Shown piece after piece: positions 11,720 to 20,581 of a stretch of DNA of 64,000 nt (its first letter is position 1; the number at the start of each line of letters is the position of its first letter). The position numbers were made by a program, and so were the translations under genes. Below the pieces are notes generated by a model. It saw only the letters and a program-made list of their open reading frames with translations. It was not told the origin of the DNA and made no database searches. The stretch lies in contig CM020510.1 in the NCBI GenBank assembly GCA_009823395.1, positions 18,226,273 through 18,290,272 on the forward strand. The letters are read 5' to 3'. The stretch comes from Thamnaconus septentrionalis. Its lineage: Eukaryota; Chordata; Actinopteri; Tetraodontiformes; Monacanthidae.

Positions 11720-12965
11720 GTCATTTCTAATCCAATTAGAGCCTACAGCCTCTGCTGCGTTGGCACAGCGCTCCTGCCAGTGTGCCACTAAGGATGGAGT
11801 TACCCCCCTCCACTGGAACTGGAGTCTCGTGCGCAGCACTCGGGCAGAGCCTGTGCCAAGACAGCAGTCCGGGGATTGGTGTGCTTTTAAGACGAGACGC
11901 TTCAAAGTAACTTGCCTGTTGGAATGGCATCCGTAAAGCCCCCACGTTGACATATGGCGCTACACGACAAGCCTCAAACTGATTCGCCGCTCCAATCAGG
12001 ACGCCTGTGGAAAACAAGAGATGAAATGGGCCTCATTGTGAGAGGAAATAGAATTCGCGGGCGGCAATAATATCGAAACTGGTGGGCCGGATAACGAGCA
12101 GCGGGATGACACGTGTAGTGTTTATTATAAGCAGCCACTTAAAGGAAGAAGAAGAAAAAAAACACATTGCTTTTAATGGTTTCATTATGAGAAGCAGTGC
12201 GTAAACATGACGGACTGAATCGGAAAGAAACCTCCCCTGATGCCCTTTGTTGCAAAAAAAAAAAATAAATAGAAACGAATAATAACTGTACCTTTATGTA
12301 ACTGGTTCTCCTGCTTTCTGCATTTGGCTCTTCTGTTCTGGAACCAAACCTGCAGGGACAGTAATTAATTAGAGACCTACTGATTGGCAGATGTTTGCGA
12401 GGCCACGTGTAATTCCCCTCAAAGTGACAACAACCGCAGAGAGAAAGCAGGGGTGGGAGGGGGAAAGGGGGGGGTGGAGGATACAATATCCCAGAGGAGC
12501 ACTGAAATATTAATGACACTGCTTAACCCTCCCAGGTTCGAATTATTATACGTTTAGCCCGCGACAAGGAGAGTGTTGCGAGCTGCAACCGAGAGGAGGG
12601 ACAGAGGAGGGAGGAGGGGGGGGGGCACAGAAAAGTGCATTCAAGGGGAGAGGCGAAGCGCTAAAAGCTTCTTTAGGGAGAATAGAGTCGCGCGCGTTGT
12701 TGCGAACGTGCACGACTGGCGGCCTCTAATAAATAACCTTGTCAGCGTCGGTTTCATCTTTCTATGGATTAGCGTCCCCGAAGAGTTCAATTGCTGCCTC
12801 TCAGATATCGAATGGCAGCGGTGCTATTACCGATTCTGGACATCACAGACGGACGCGCGATCTGAGAATCGTCCCCCCCCCCTCCCTCCCCTGTTTCTCT
12901 GCCCATCTCGCTCTCATTAAATGACCGCTGAAATTAATTACCCTTATCTGCAGAGAAAAATCCAT

Positions 12966-13028
<63 letters not shown>

Positions 13029-13121
13029 TAGACGCTTAAATGGCTCGCAGTTTTTGTCTAATCACCGTCGCCATGACACACACGCACGCTCGCTCGCTCG
13101 CTCGCGCCCGCGCCCCGCACG

Positions 13122-13160
<39 letters not shown>

Positions 13161-13369
13161 CCGCTTCAAAAGACGGCTCACTTCTCTTTTTCCTTCTGTT
13201 GAAAATCGACAAGCGTCAATTTCAGAGGAACGCCTTGAAACTCAGATTAAACGATTAATGCGCTTTGAATCCCGCAACACAAAGCTCGGGCTAAATTAGC
13301 CCACAATACAACATGTCAATCTGGTATCTCCCCTGCATCAGGTCCACACACACAAACACACACACACAC

Positions 13370-13408
<39 letters not shown>

Positions 13409-16400
13409 GCGCGCGCACACACGCACTGAGTGAAAGAGGGGATGATTGAAATGTCTTATTGATTTGTCTGTCAACTGGGCTCATTTATTGACCACGTATT
13501 TCAATCGGAAGTTCTTTTGTGCGCGCCTCAGGTATTATTTATTGCGATGATTAAAAAAAAAAGAAGCAAAGTTCGCTGTTATTGATTGAGGTATAATTAT
13601 TAAATATATATGCGTTTATAAATCTTTTTTTTTTTCTTTCCCCTAAATGAACGCACGGTTGCTGCGTACGACTGGGGCAGAGATGTAAAGCTCCAACTGG
13701 GAGCAAAAAAAAAAAAAAAAAAAAAGGAAAGCTGCTCTTGATTTTGGGTTTTACAAAAAAAAAAAAATACATAATGTATGCAAATCCCCGAGCTGTGCTC
13801 CTTGTTCGGGACACAATACGCCTTATTGGGGAGATTCCAGACCAGTCCGAGGGAGCCCTGCAAAAAGCTGGCTTTAACTTTTTTTTTGGGAATGGGATCT
13901 TTTGGGGGCTCGTTTTATGATTATTTCTGTCCCCCAAAGAAAAAAAAAAAAACCCCAAAAAACACCACCGCCATGTTCAGCATGGAGACAGCTGAAGCTC
14001 GGTGCTCCCCTGAGCCGGAGGAGGAATCAAAGTGTCTGGAATAAGATATTGGGGGGGTTGTGATAAATCAGACGGAGGGTATTTGTCTATATGTTCATGG
14101 TGGCCCCCTCCACCCTCTCTCCTTCTCCACCAGCTCTGCTCCCGTTACACCAGACATATCCGAGCCCCTCCACCACCACCCCCGCAGCATCCACACGGCT
14201 GCATCCTTCCAGGGTTTCTGCACAGATGGCCCTGTCCTCCCCCCCACCCCCCGTGAAAAACGACATGATTCGCTGACAAACGGGGAGCCTCGCTATCACA
14301 CACCCACGCCGCGGAGGCAAATATTTGCCGCCCGATTTGTCGTGGTGATTTGGAGGAAGAATATAGCGGATAAAAATCTATATATACTGTCGTGATTAGA
14401 GCGAGGCTCTCTGATTGAGACAAGCGATACACATTTGATTGCACCGTCGGAATATGGCAGGGGGAAAAAAAATCAGGAAATTACACTTTCATGATTAAAT
14501 CCCCAAGGCCAGTCATTAAAAAAAAAAAAAAGAAATGCTGAAATTAATACAACAACACTTGACTTCACCGGAGAGCGTTCACAGATTCAATACAATTACT
14601 ACGAATGCTATTTGCTTCAGAGCTTGACACCATTGCAGTGACACAACGACCAGCGAGCTTCTCGCAATTAATTTGTTAATGTTTAAATGCGCCCATAAAT
14701 AAAAAAACCATTGTTTTTGTATCGCCGGTGTATTGTCAAAATTATTAAAATTATTTGTGATTTCAGTTCAAACATATTTGAACACTTTGCAGCACATGCA
14801 TCCACAGCCCCAATTATTGTCTCACATTATTTGACATATAAATAATAAGAGACATTGTAATATATTATTTTTATATTTTCCCAAGATTGAAAAATATTTT
14901 TCTTTTTAAAGAAACAACTGTTGCATTTTTTTCTTGTCTTTTTTCTGTGTAAACATATTTTTTTTTCCTCTGTCGGTGGAGAGCTGAAACATCACCTCCC
15001 ACCTGCACTCGGGCCTCCGACAGTCCCAGCCGCTGGCTCAGCTCCTCGCGCATGAAGGCGTCCGGGTAGTGCGTCTCGTCGAAGAGCCGCTCCAGCTCGT
15101 TTAGCTGCTCTAACGTGAAGTTAGTCCGACTTCTCCTCTGCTTGATCTTCGTCTGGGCTTCATCCTCCACCGGCTTCGAGTCCTCTTTTCTCTCCTTGAC
15201 GTCCGTGTTGCCTGCGCGCGTGTGAGACGGGAGGAGACGTCAGACACCCAGAACTCTGACCTCTTTATGGCCATCACATGAAAACACGACAGGGAATTAT
15301 TATCTTTTTTTTTTTCCATCATCACACACAGGTTTTATTTGTGAGATAATGACAGCAACCGAGACTCCTTCATCACCGTCACTAAAATGGCATTGTAAAC
15401 AAAACCAAAAAAAAAACATCATTGATTATTAAATTAGAAAGAAAAAGATGGTGGCCACAAGAAAGAACCCACTCAGAAAGCGAGAGCTTGGCTGTTTTGC
15501 ACAGCTACATAAAGCTCTTTAATTATTAACCGGTTATAAATATGCAACGCCGTGCCCACCACCGTTGGATGTCTCGCACGCGCTTGTCGCAGTTCCGCCT
15601 GTAACCACGGTGCCCACGATGAACTGATGCCATTTTTAACAAGCCCCCCCACCTCAACTCTTCAATATCCTCTGCGCTGCAACGATTTGTCCACGTTTTA
15701 ATAATGCACGACGAACAAAACAGTCGCGAGCAGCCGCTGTACTTTTCTACGATTGTCACTTTAAAAAGAGGACATATTAAAAAATAAAAAATCTGAATTA
15801 GATATAGTATTTACATTTATTATATAGCCTGTGTGGATATATTAATTTACAAAACAAGCAAACCAGAAATATAGCTAGTAAAACCATTACTTACTTACAA
15901 TGCTTACATTGCTAAAATTGATTTTATATCACCATGATTGTGAGGATTATGCATAACATTTTGCAACAACAATTCTGTAGTATATATTTGAATTTGTTTA
16001 AAAATTTTAAATGAGCAGATCATAAAAAATAAATAAAAATCCACATTTGTAATACCAGATAATCGGTTGCTCAACAACTATGTCTCTCACGCAGGGGGAA
16101 AGGTGTTCGCTGTAGGGGGGGTGGGGGGGCTGCGCGAATGACAGGACATGATTTCCACCTTTCATGCACTGATGTGCTTGTCAGATGTTGGCTGCGCCGT
16201 GCCTTTCATTTTCCATAAAGAATGAGACGCTCGACAATCGATAAAGCTTATGTAAGGAATTGACACAAGCCGCGTAGTTTACTTCTGCATTTTAGCCTCG
16301 ATTGCAGCGTTTTTGGAACGCAAATCAATAACCGCGGTGCGATCTTTTCCAAACTCCTGTGATAAAAGAAAATGACGAAAACACCCCGCAGAACAATATT

Positions 16401-17109
16401 GGCGTTATTAATTTGCAGAGACGGCCTTTTTTTTGTTTTTTGTTTTTTATTAAAGTTCTAGTTCTGGCTCATGTTTACGTGCGACATATTGATTTCTTTA
16501 AAAAAAAAAAAAAAAAACTTTCAGAGTGTAAACTCAGACTTTAGGCTGCGAGCGACTCTTAAATAAATCTATCGAGCAGGGTAAGCCTGCTAGAAAACAC
16601 TCAGGATGTTGGATTCAAATGAGAAACTAAATAAATAAATACGTGAACAAACAAATAAATAGAAATACTGGTTTAATACGCGGGGACTGGAGTCACGTAA
16701 CCTTTTAGTCCAACATAATAGCTCAATGTCACATTCAGCTACATTGGGAGGTTTTTCTTCCTCAAACAATGCTAGTCGTTGCACTTTAAGACATCCAGAC
16801 ATGCCGGCTGCTAAAAAAAAAAAAAAATGAAAAAGACACCATGCAGCTCCTACCGTCAATGAGTTTGGGGCTGCCGCCGTCTCTGATCCTCTCCGGCCCG
16901 AGCATGTCCGTTTCCCTGCCCGGCGAGAGCGCAACGTTCCTGGTGACGGCTGCAGCCTCGTCCCGGCTCCCCGGCTCCGCGCTTAAAGGCTCCCTGCTCC
17001 CCGCTCGCGTAGAGCCGGTCTCCAGCACCTCCCGGTAGGTTATCACTTCCTTCTTCTCCTTCACTTTCTGATCGAAAGACTTGGACACGAAAGCAGTGAG
17101 CTCTTCCAT
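10560..17109 (-). CDS. shox2: shox2, paired-like homeobox transcription factor (5 coding exons, complete)
   Basis: Coding exons are 16854-17109, 15003-15211, 12292-12349, 11916-12004 and 10560-10853. They sum to 906 nt, exactly 302 codons including TGA, so the protein is 301 residues. Residues 1-30 carry the family N-terminus ([15 protein letters not shown]). Residues 110-169 form a complete homeodomain with the WFQNRRAK recognition helix and glutamine at homeodomain position 50, the paired-like type. Residues about 279-301 are the OAR motif, ending KKHAAALGL. The linker [20 protein letters not shown] and the DSHCN segment match SHOX2 rather than SHOX. SHOX2 is a nuclear DNA-binding regulator of proximal limb, sinoatrial node, palate and neuronal development (family knowledge). 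The long glycine tract of mammalian SHOX2 exon 1 is absent. The divergent rsrc1 gene next door supports shox2 identity. Regulation is probably by distal enhancers on both sides. Confidence 0.96.
10817..10853 (-). promoter_or_regulatory. shox2: Tandem alternative splice acceptors in shox2 terminal exon
   Basis: Besides the acceptor giving exon start 10853, a second strong acceptor (CTTCTCCTTTCAG|GTGCAG) would start the exon at 10817, exactly 36 nt later and in frame. Its use would delete 12 residues and join PFQQ directly to VQAQLQL, which is the arrangement seen in SHOX. From memory, mammalian SHOX2 has isoforms differing by 12 residues here. Use of both sites in this species is inferred. Confidence 0.75.
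11345..11630 (+). mobile_element. Dispersed teleost interspersed repeat
   Basis: The sequence carries blocks typical of a very common fish repeat: TGGAGTTTGCATGTTGTCTC, CTCCGGCTTCCTCACACAGT, CCAAAAACATGCACGTGAGG, GTGAATGGTTGTTTGTCTCT, then CAGCTGGGAGAGGCTCCAGC, ending AAGCGGTATTGATAATGGGT. It is diverged and has no ORF. It sits in shox2 intron 4. The family assignment rests on memory of the repeat. Confidence 0.8.
11687..11720. repeat. (ATT)n microsatellite
   Basis: A perfect run of 11 units at the edge of the dispersed repeat in shox2 intron 4. Confidence 0.96.
11916..12004 (-). CDS. shox2: shox2 coding exon 4 (linker after the homeodomain)
   Basis: This 89-nt exon encodes [20 protein letters not shown] followed by [10 protein letters not shown] (residues 175-204), a SHOX2-specific conserved linker. 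The acceptor is TTCCACAG|GCGTCC. The donor is CAACAG|GCAAGT, a GC rather than GT donor that otherwise matches the donor consensus perfectly. The reading frame continues past the donor without an immediate stop, but the protein match ends exactly at PFQQ. Confidence 0.94.
12292..12349 (-). CDS. shox2: shox2 coding exon 3 (homeodomain recognition helix)
   Basis: This 58-nt exon encodes [19 protein letters not shown] plus one base, that is homeodomain positions 47-60 and the first linker residues. The acceptor is CCTGCAG|GTTTGG and the donor AAAG|GTACAG. It is too short to appear as an ORF but is unmistakable by sequence. Trp at position 48, Gln at 50 and Asn at 51 are intact, so DNA binding should be preserved. 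Confidence 0.96.
12969..13023. repeat. (AG)n microsatellite
   Basis: A perfect run of about 27 units in shox2 intron 2, followed by GCTC and CA repeats at 13085-13157. Confidence 0.97.
13344..13408. repeat. Compound (CA)n(GA)n microsatellite
   Basis: CA units pass directly into GA units with one interruption. Confidence 0.95.
15003..15211 (-). CDS. shox2: shox2 coding exon 2 (most of the homeodomain)
   Basis: This 209-nt exon encodes residues 86-155. It starts after a CGCGCAG acceptor and ends GTGCAG|GTGGGAG. It opens with an acidic/basic stretch ([18 protein letters not shown]), then homeodomain positions 1-46, including [19 protein letters not shown] and SEARVQ. The homeodomain is cut between VQ and VW, the usual intron position in paired-like genes. 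It joins exon 1 in phase 1 and exon 3 in phase 0. Confidence 0.96.
15212..16853 (-). other. shox2: shox2 intron 1
   Basis: A 1.64-kb GT-AG intron. Mostly AT-rich unique sequence, with several A/T homopolymers (for example near 16500) and a G-rich patch near 16116-16130. No repeats of recognised family and no coding signal. Confidence 0.8.
16854..17109 (-). CDS. shox2: shox2 coding exon 1 (start codon, N-terminus)
   Basis: The ATG is at 17109-17107 with G at -3 and G at +4, and it begins the conserved [16 protein letters not shown]-terminus, which fixes the start. The exon encodes residues 1-85 plus one base of codon 86. The conserved ITYREVLE motif falls at residues 23-30. The second half is a low-conservation spacer, richer in Arg, Ser and Glu than the glycine-rich mammalian equivalent. 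The donor reads GACG|GTAGGAG on the minus strand (intron GT at 16853-16852). Confidence 0.95.
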
Positions 17110-17450
17110 CCCTGCCTTCTCTCTCTAAAAAAAAAAAAAAATCACATCCACATCTACGGCTCACTCACTCACTCGCTCACTCACTCGCTCACTCACTCGC
17201 TCGCTCGCTCGCACACATGCACGCACACTGTCCCTCTGCTCCGCGACCGTTTAAGACATCAATGGTGCGGCTCGTTCTTAAAGTCGAGCCCCCCTTTGGA
17301 AATGATACGAGGTGACGATGACGCCGCTGCCAACTCTGGGAGGAAGGTTGTTGTTGTTTCTTTCTTTTTTTTTTTTTTTTTTTGAATAGAAAAGAATATT
17401 TCTTCTCGGCCAATTCCTCCTCCTTTGGTTGCGGAGTTGGGAACCTGCTG
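17110..17450 (-). other. shox2: Presumed shox2 5' untranslated region
   Basis: This lies between the candidate TATA box and the ATG. It contains a tetranucleotide CTCA/CTCG array (17161-17210) and a run of T (A on the transcript) near 17365-17383. I see no splice sites or upstream coding sequence with confidence. The extent is inferred only from the TATA position. Confidence 0.4.
17161..17210. repeat. Tetranucleotide (CTCA/CTCG)n array
   Basis: About 12 units of CTCA alternating with CTCG, just upstream of the shox2 start codon, probably inside the 5' UTR. It would read as GAGY repeats on the transcript. Confidence 0.85.
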
Positions 17451-17473
17451 GTGATCCTCTATTGAAGTCACAG

Positions 17474-17481
17474 TATTTATA
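17474..17481 (-). promoter_or_regulatory. Candidate TATA box of shox2
   Basis: On the minus strand the sequence reads AAGTATAAATACTG, a good TATA box about 365 bp upstream of the shox2 ATG. This predicts transcription starting near 17445-17450. An inverted CCAAT (ATTGG) lies further upstream at 17691-17695. The position is plausible, but no transcript evidence is available. Confidence 0.5.
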
Positions 17482-17793
17482 CTTTGCGGCGCCGTGCCCC
17501 CTTGATCCGTGCAAATTACCTCCCCTTAGGATGCCGGGATGAGCGCCCCCTCCTCCTCCCCCCTTCCCTCCTCCCCCCTCCCCTCGCCTGCCCCTCCTCT
17601 GGTACAGGCGAGAGAAAGGGAGGCAAAGTTAAGGGGGTGGTGGTGGTGGTGGGGGTGCGGGGTGTGGGACGATTAAGCAGCACCTTCGCTATTGGCCATT
17701 AATCCGGGATTGACAATAAGGACTAATTAATTTAATTAAGCGCTCATTCGCTGATATTGTCCTGAGTTAGTTTTTTAAACACCCGGGAAATGG

Positions 17794-17794
<1 letters not shown>

Positions 17795-17856
<62 letters not shown>

Positions 17857-17859
17857 TCA
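17795..17859. repeat. (CT)n microsatellite
   Basis: About 32 units. It is complementary to the (GA)n tracts at 17935-17973 and 18048-18077. Confidence 0.97.
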
Positions 17860-17932
17860 ACCTCGCTCTCCCCCCACCCCTGTCTCTCTCTCCCTCTCTC
17901 TCTGCAGGGGTGTGGCTTAAAAATCTGAAAAT

Positions 17933-17934
<2 letters not shown>

Positions 17935-17973
<39 letters not shown>
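17935..17973. repeat. (GA)n microsatellite
   Basis: About 19 units, 76 bp after the (CT)n tract; a further tract lies at 18048-18077. Confidence 0.97.
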
Positions 17974-17976
<3 letters not shown>

Positions 17977-18045
17977 GCACATGGATGAGGAGTCCTTCCT
18001 CAATGTATCTCTGTGATCTGGGGGGAAAATAAGTCACGGGGATGA

Positions 18046-18076
<31 letters not shown>

Positions 18077-18332
18077 GAGGGGGCTGAAAAGGAGCAGCGG
18101 AGCAGCAGCTGGGACTGGCAAAGCGGGGTTGCAAGGACTTAAACAGGACATCTTTAGAGGAAGCTCGAGCGAACATGTTTGGCTTTAAACCCATTTCACA
18201 GTTGGTTTAAAGGCCTGCTGCATATATGTAGAAGCTAACGTCTGTGTGCATCTTAATCGTGAGGGATTAATGCATCTCAATAGAGGCTTTATTAAAAGGA
18301 TAAGTGGCAAAACGTGATTGTACCCCGACTTA

Positions 18333-18380
<48 letters not shown>
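18333..18380. repeat. (AAT)16 microsatellite
   Basis: A perfect trinucleotide run in the shox2-rsrc1 intergenic region. Confidence 0.97.
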
Positions 18381-18479
18381 CTCAAAAGACTTCTTGAAAA
18401 ATATGTAAAACGTCTCATGAAGGTTTGTGCACCCCTGTGCCTCAAATCAGCTCATGTCTTTACTGGAGCGTTGCTTTAC

Positions 18480-18980
18480 CTTCCTAATAAGCAATTATGT
18501 AATTTAAATTGTCGTTATTAGTGAGACTTTTCTCGCTTAATATTTATTCTCAGCGGACTTTTTAAGCCATTACGATGTAAAATTGCAGCTAAACGTCTAA
18601 TTATAATGCCCTCTTGCGATGCGTTGCCATTGGGCTTACTAATTAATGTTTTCAGCTCGCTTTTTTCTCTCTCCCTTCCCACTGAAATGATTGCCTAAGC
18701 TGGGCTGCATTTGCAAAAATAAATAAGCAATGGTTCACCTGCGGTGGAGGCAGAGGGAGCAATTAAGTGAGAGGATCGTGCAACATATAGCCAGACAAGA
18801 AACGGGATACAGGGAGATTTAAAAAAACGTCGATGTAAATTTGATGCGAAATTAAGCGTGTTTATTGATAATCTATATAAAACCCCATTTCCCCAGCAGG
18901 GTTCTGACAATTCCCCTAATTAAATATTAACGGTGTTACAGAGTGAACCCAAGGCATTAATTGCTATTTTTTTTCAGCTG
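18480..18980. promoter_or_regulatory. Candidate conserved non-coding element upstream of shox2
   Basis: ORF-free AT-rich sequence with repeated homeodomain-like cores (CGTCTAATTATAATG, CTTACTAATTAATG, CCCCTAATTAAATATTAACG). It lies between simple repeats and the rsrc1 5' end, about 1.3-1.9 kb upstream of exon 1 of shox2. Enhancer function is inferred. Confidence 0.3.
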
Positions 18981-20399
18981 CGTCTCAGCGCAGGTTTTGT
19001 TTTCAAATTCTTGAAATACGCTCCTGAAAATCGTTTAGATACAAAAACAAAACAAACGTATGCCTAAGTACGCTATTGGCTGAATCACTCACTCGCTCGT
19101 TTAGCCCTCAGCCAGTTGAATATTCATGCGGAAATAAATGTTTTGTGAAAAATATTTGGGATGTTTTGTCTGTTCGGCTGTGTTGATACAAAATGTTATT
19201 GTCCCAGATGATCTCGTGTAAATTGCCAGTGGCAGACGCACACGGTTCTCTTATTATACATTTTCTTGTGTTATTCGCGCGGGCAGAGATGCGATGCATC
19301 CTTGCACTTTAAAATAAAAATAAATACACTTCTTTGTTTGCAAGGAACTTTTTTCAAACTACCCACCCAGCACTTCAGGATTAAAACTCTTATTTGTTCA
19401 TTACTTTAAATGAAAATGTATTAAACGTTTTATAATAAATTGAAAAAAAACCAAACATATAGGACCTGAGTATGAACTGTGTCTTCACTCTTCACTTGGT
19501 TGCTCCAGATCCAGCCAAGACTGACGACGAAAGCGGGAAAAATATATTTTTTATAGGTTGTGCAACTCCTACATTCCACAATCCTCAATTAATAATACGC
19601 TCGTTGTTGTTAATTTTTCGACATACCCATTTTTGTTGCGTTATATATATAGGTTGAATTATTCAGAGACTGAATGTCTCTGTCTTTAGATTGAATGTTG
19701 CATTTAGGAAGATATCATTGAGGCAAGCCATGAATTAAACATCAGATAAATGAAAGCAGCCCTTTAATCGATTGCTCTGTGTTTGACCCCACTGCCTGGA
19801 AAATACCGGATCGATGTTCTCCGGTTTGACTAGTAGAGCCTTCTGAGCGGTACACGTTTGGGTTACGGGGCTTCACATCGATTCAAAGGGAAGGAGCGGG
19901 ACTCCACCGAGGTAACGAGTCATCTTTTGCGAAAGTCTCTGTAACTGTACCGTTTACTGGCTGTTCCGTGAGGCACTCCTAATATTGGGGAGATAGGTGT
20001 CGCTCAAAACAACAAAAACAGCAGCAAGAAGCGCACGGTTAGCACTGTTAGCTCGCCTACTAGCCTAAACTGAACACAACCATATTCATTTTTCGTTAAT
20101 AAATGTTTTAAATCGAGTAAGCGCGTCAGTTCAGCGTCGCAGAAGTTGTACGCAACATCCTTCATGTTAGTATTAAGCTAGCGAGCTAGTTAGCTAGCTG
20201 GCCATATGTCATCTCCATGGTGATAGAATTAACAGAAACATGTGACTGTATGTACCAGTAGAAAAATGTTAGACATAGTTGGCTTCTTATAAATGTTGCC
20301 GTTGGTTCGTCGTGCCGCCAGTTGTGCTTGAAAACGTCGAACCGTCACTTGAGCAACTCGTGGCCGTGTGTTTGTTGTGCCAGCTGACTGTCAGACAGC

Positions 20400-20581
20400 A
20401 TGGGTCGAGGCTCGTCGGACAGCGAGGACGGCGGCCGGAGCAGAAGGAAAAGGAAACAGCGTCGCCGCTCGTCTTCCTCTTCCTCTTCGTCCTCTTCGTC
20501 GTCAGGCAGCCGGGTGGCCAGCAGCCGGAGCCGGAGGTCCAATCGCCGGAGCCGCTCTCGCTCCAGAGACCGAGACAAGAG
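20400..20581 (+). CDS. rsrc1: rsrc1 coding exon 1
   Basis: The ATG has A at -3 and G at +4, a good initiation context. It encodes 60 residues plus two bases, beginning MGRGSSDSEDGGRSRRKRKQ. A run of serines (residues about 24-36) encoded by mixed TCN/TCC/TCG codons starts the RS domain. The donor is GACAAGAG|GTAAAG. Confidence 0.9.

Larger units (their letters stand above)
10854..11915 (-). other. shox2: shox2 intron 4 (GC-AG)
   Basis: A 1,062-bp intron with a GC donor at 11915-11914 and AG acceptor at 10855-10854. It contains a dispersed fish repeat (11345-11630) and an (ATT)n tract (11687-11720). The remainder is AT-rich with no coding signal. Confidence 0.85.
12350..15002 (-). other. shox2: shox2 intron 2
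   Basis: A 2.65-kb intron splitting the homeodomain. It holds (GA)n at 12969-13023, a CA/GA compound repeat at 13344-13408 and several A runs. Conserved-looking AT-rich blocks lie near 12360-12420 and 14480-14860. Open frames inside are low-complexity artefacts. Confidence 0.8.
17484..20399. promoter_or_regulatory. Divergent intergenic region between shox2 and rsrc1
   Basis: About 2.9 kb separates the shox2 TATA box from the rsrc1 start codon, and it must hold both promoters. It contains a G-rich tract (17635-17665), a TAAT-rich block (17690-17780), (CT)n at 17795-17859, (GA)n at 17935-17973 and 18048-18077, (AAT)n at 18333-18380, and an AT-rich conserved-looking block at 18480-18980. A GCTA-rich patch (20174-20203) lies in the probable rsrc1 5' region. 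I could not place the rsrc1 transcription start. Confidence 0.65.

Noticed and set aside
11736..12017. 93-codon minus-strand frame containing shox2 exon 4
   Set aside because: Only the part 11916-12004 matches SHOX2; the continuation beyond the GC donor is intron and has no similarity.
10560..17109. Naming the homeobox gene shox rather than shox2
   Set aside because: The linker ([20 protein letters not shown]), the DSHCN segment, the OAR ending KKHAAALGL and the adjacent rsrc1 all point to shox2.
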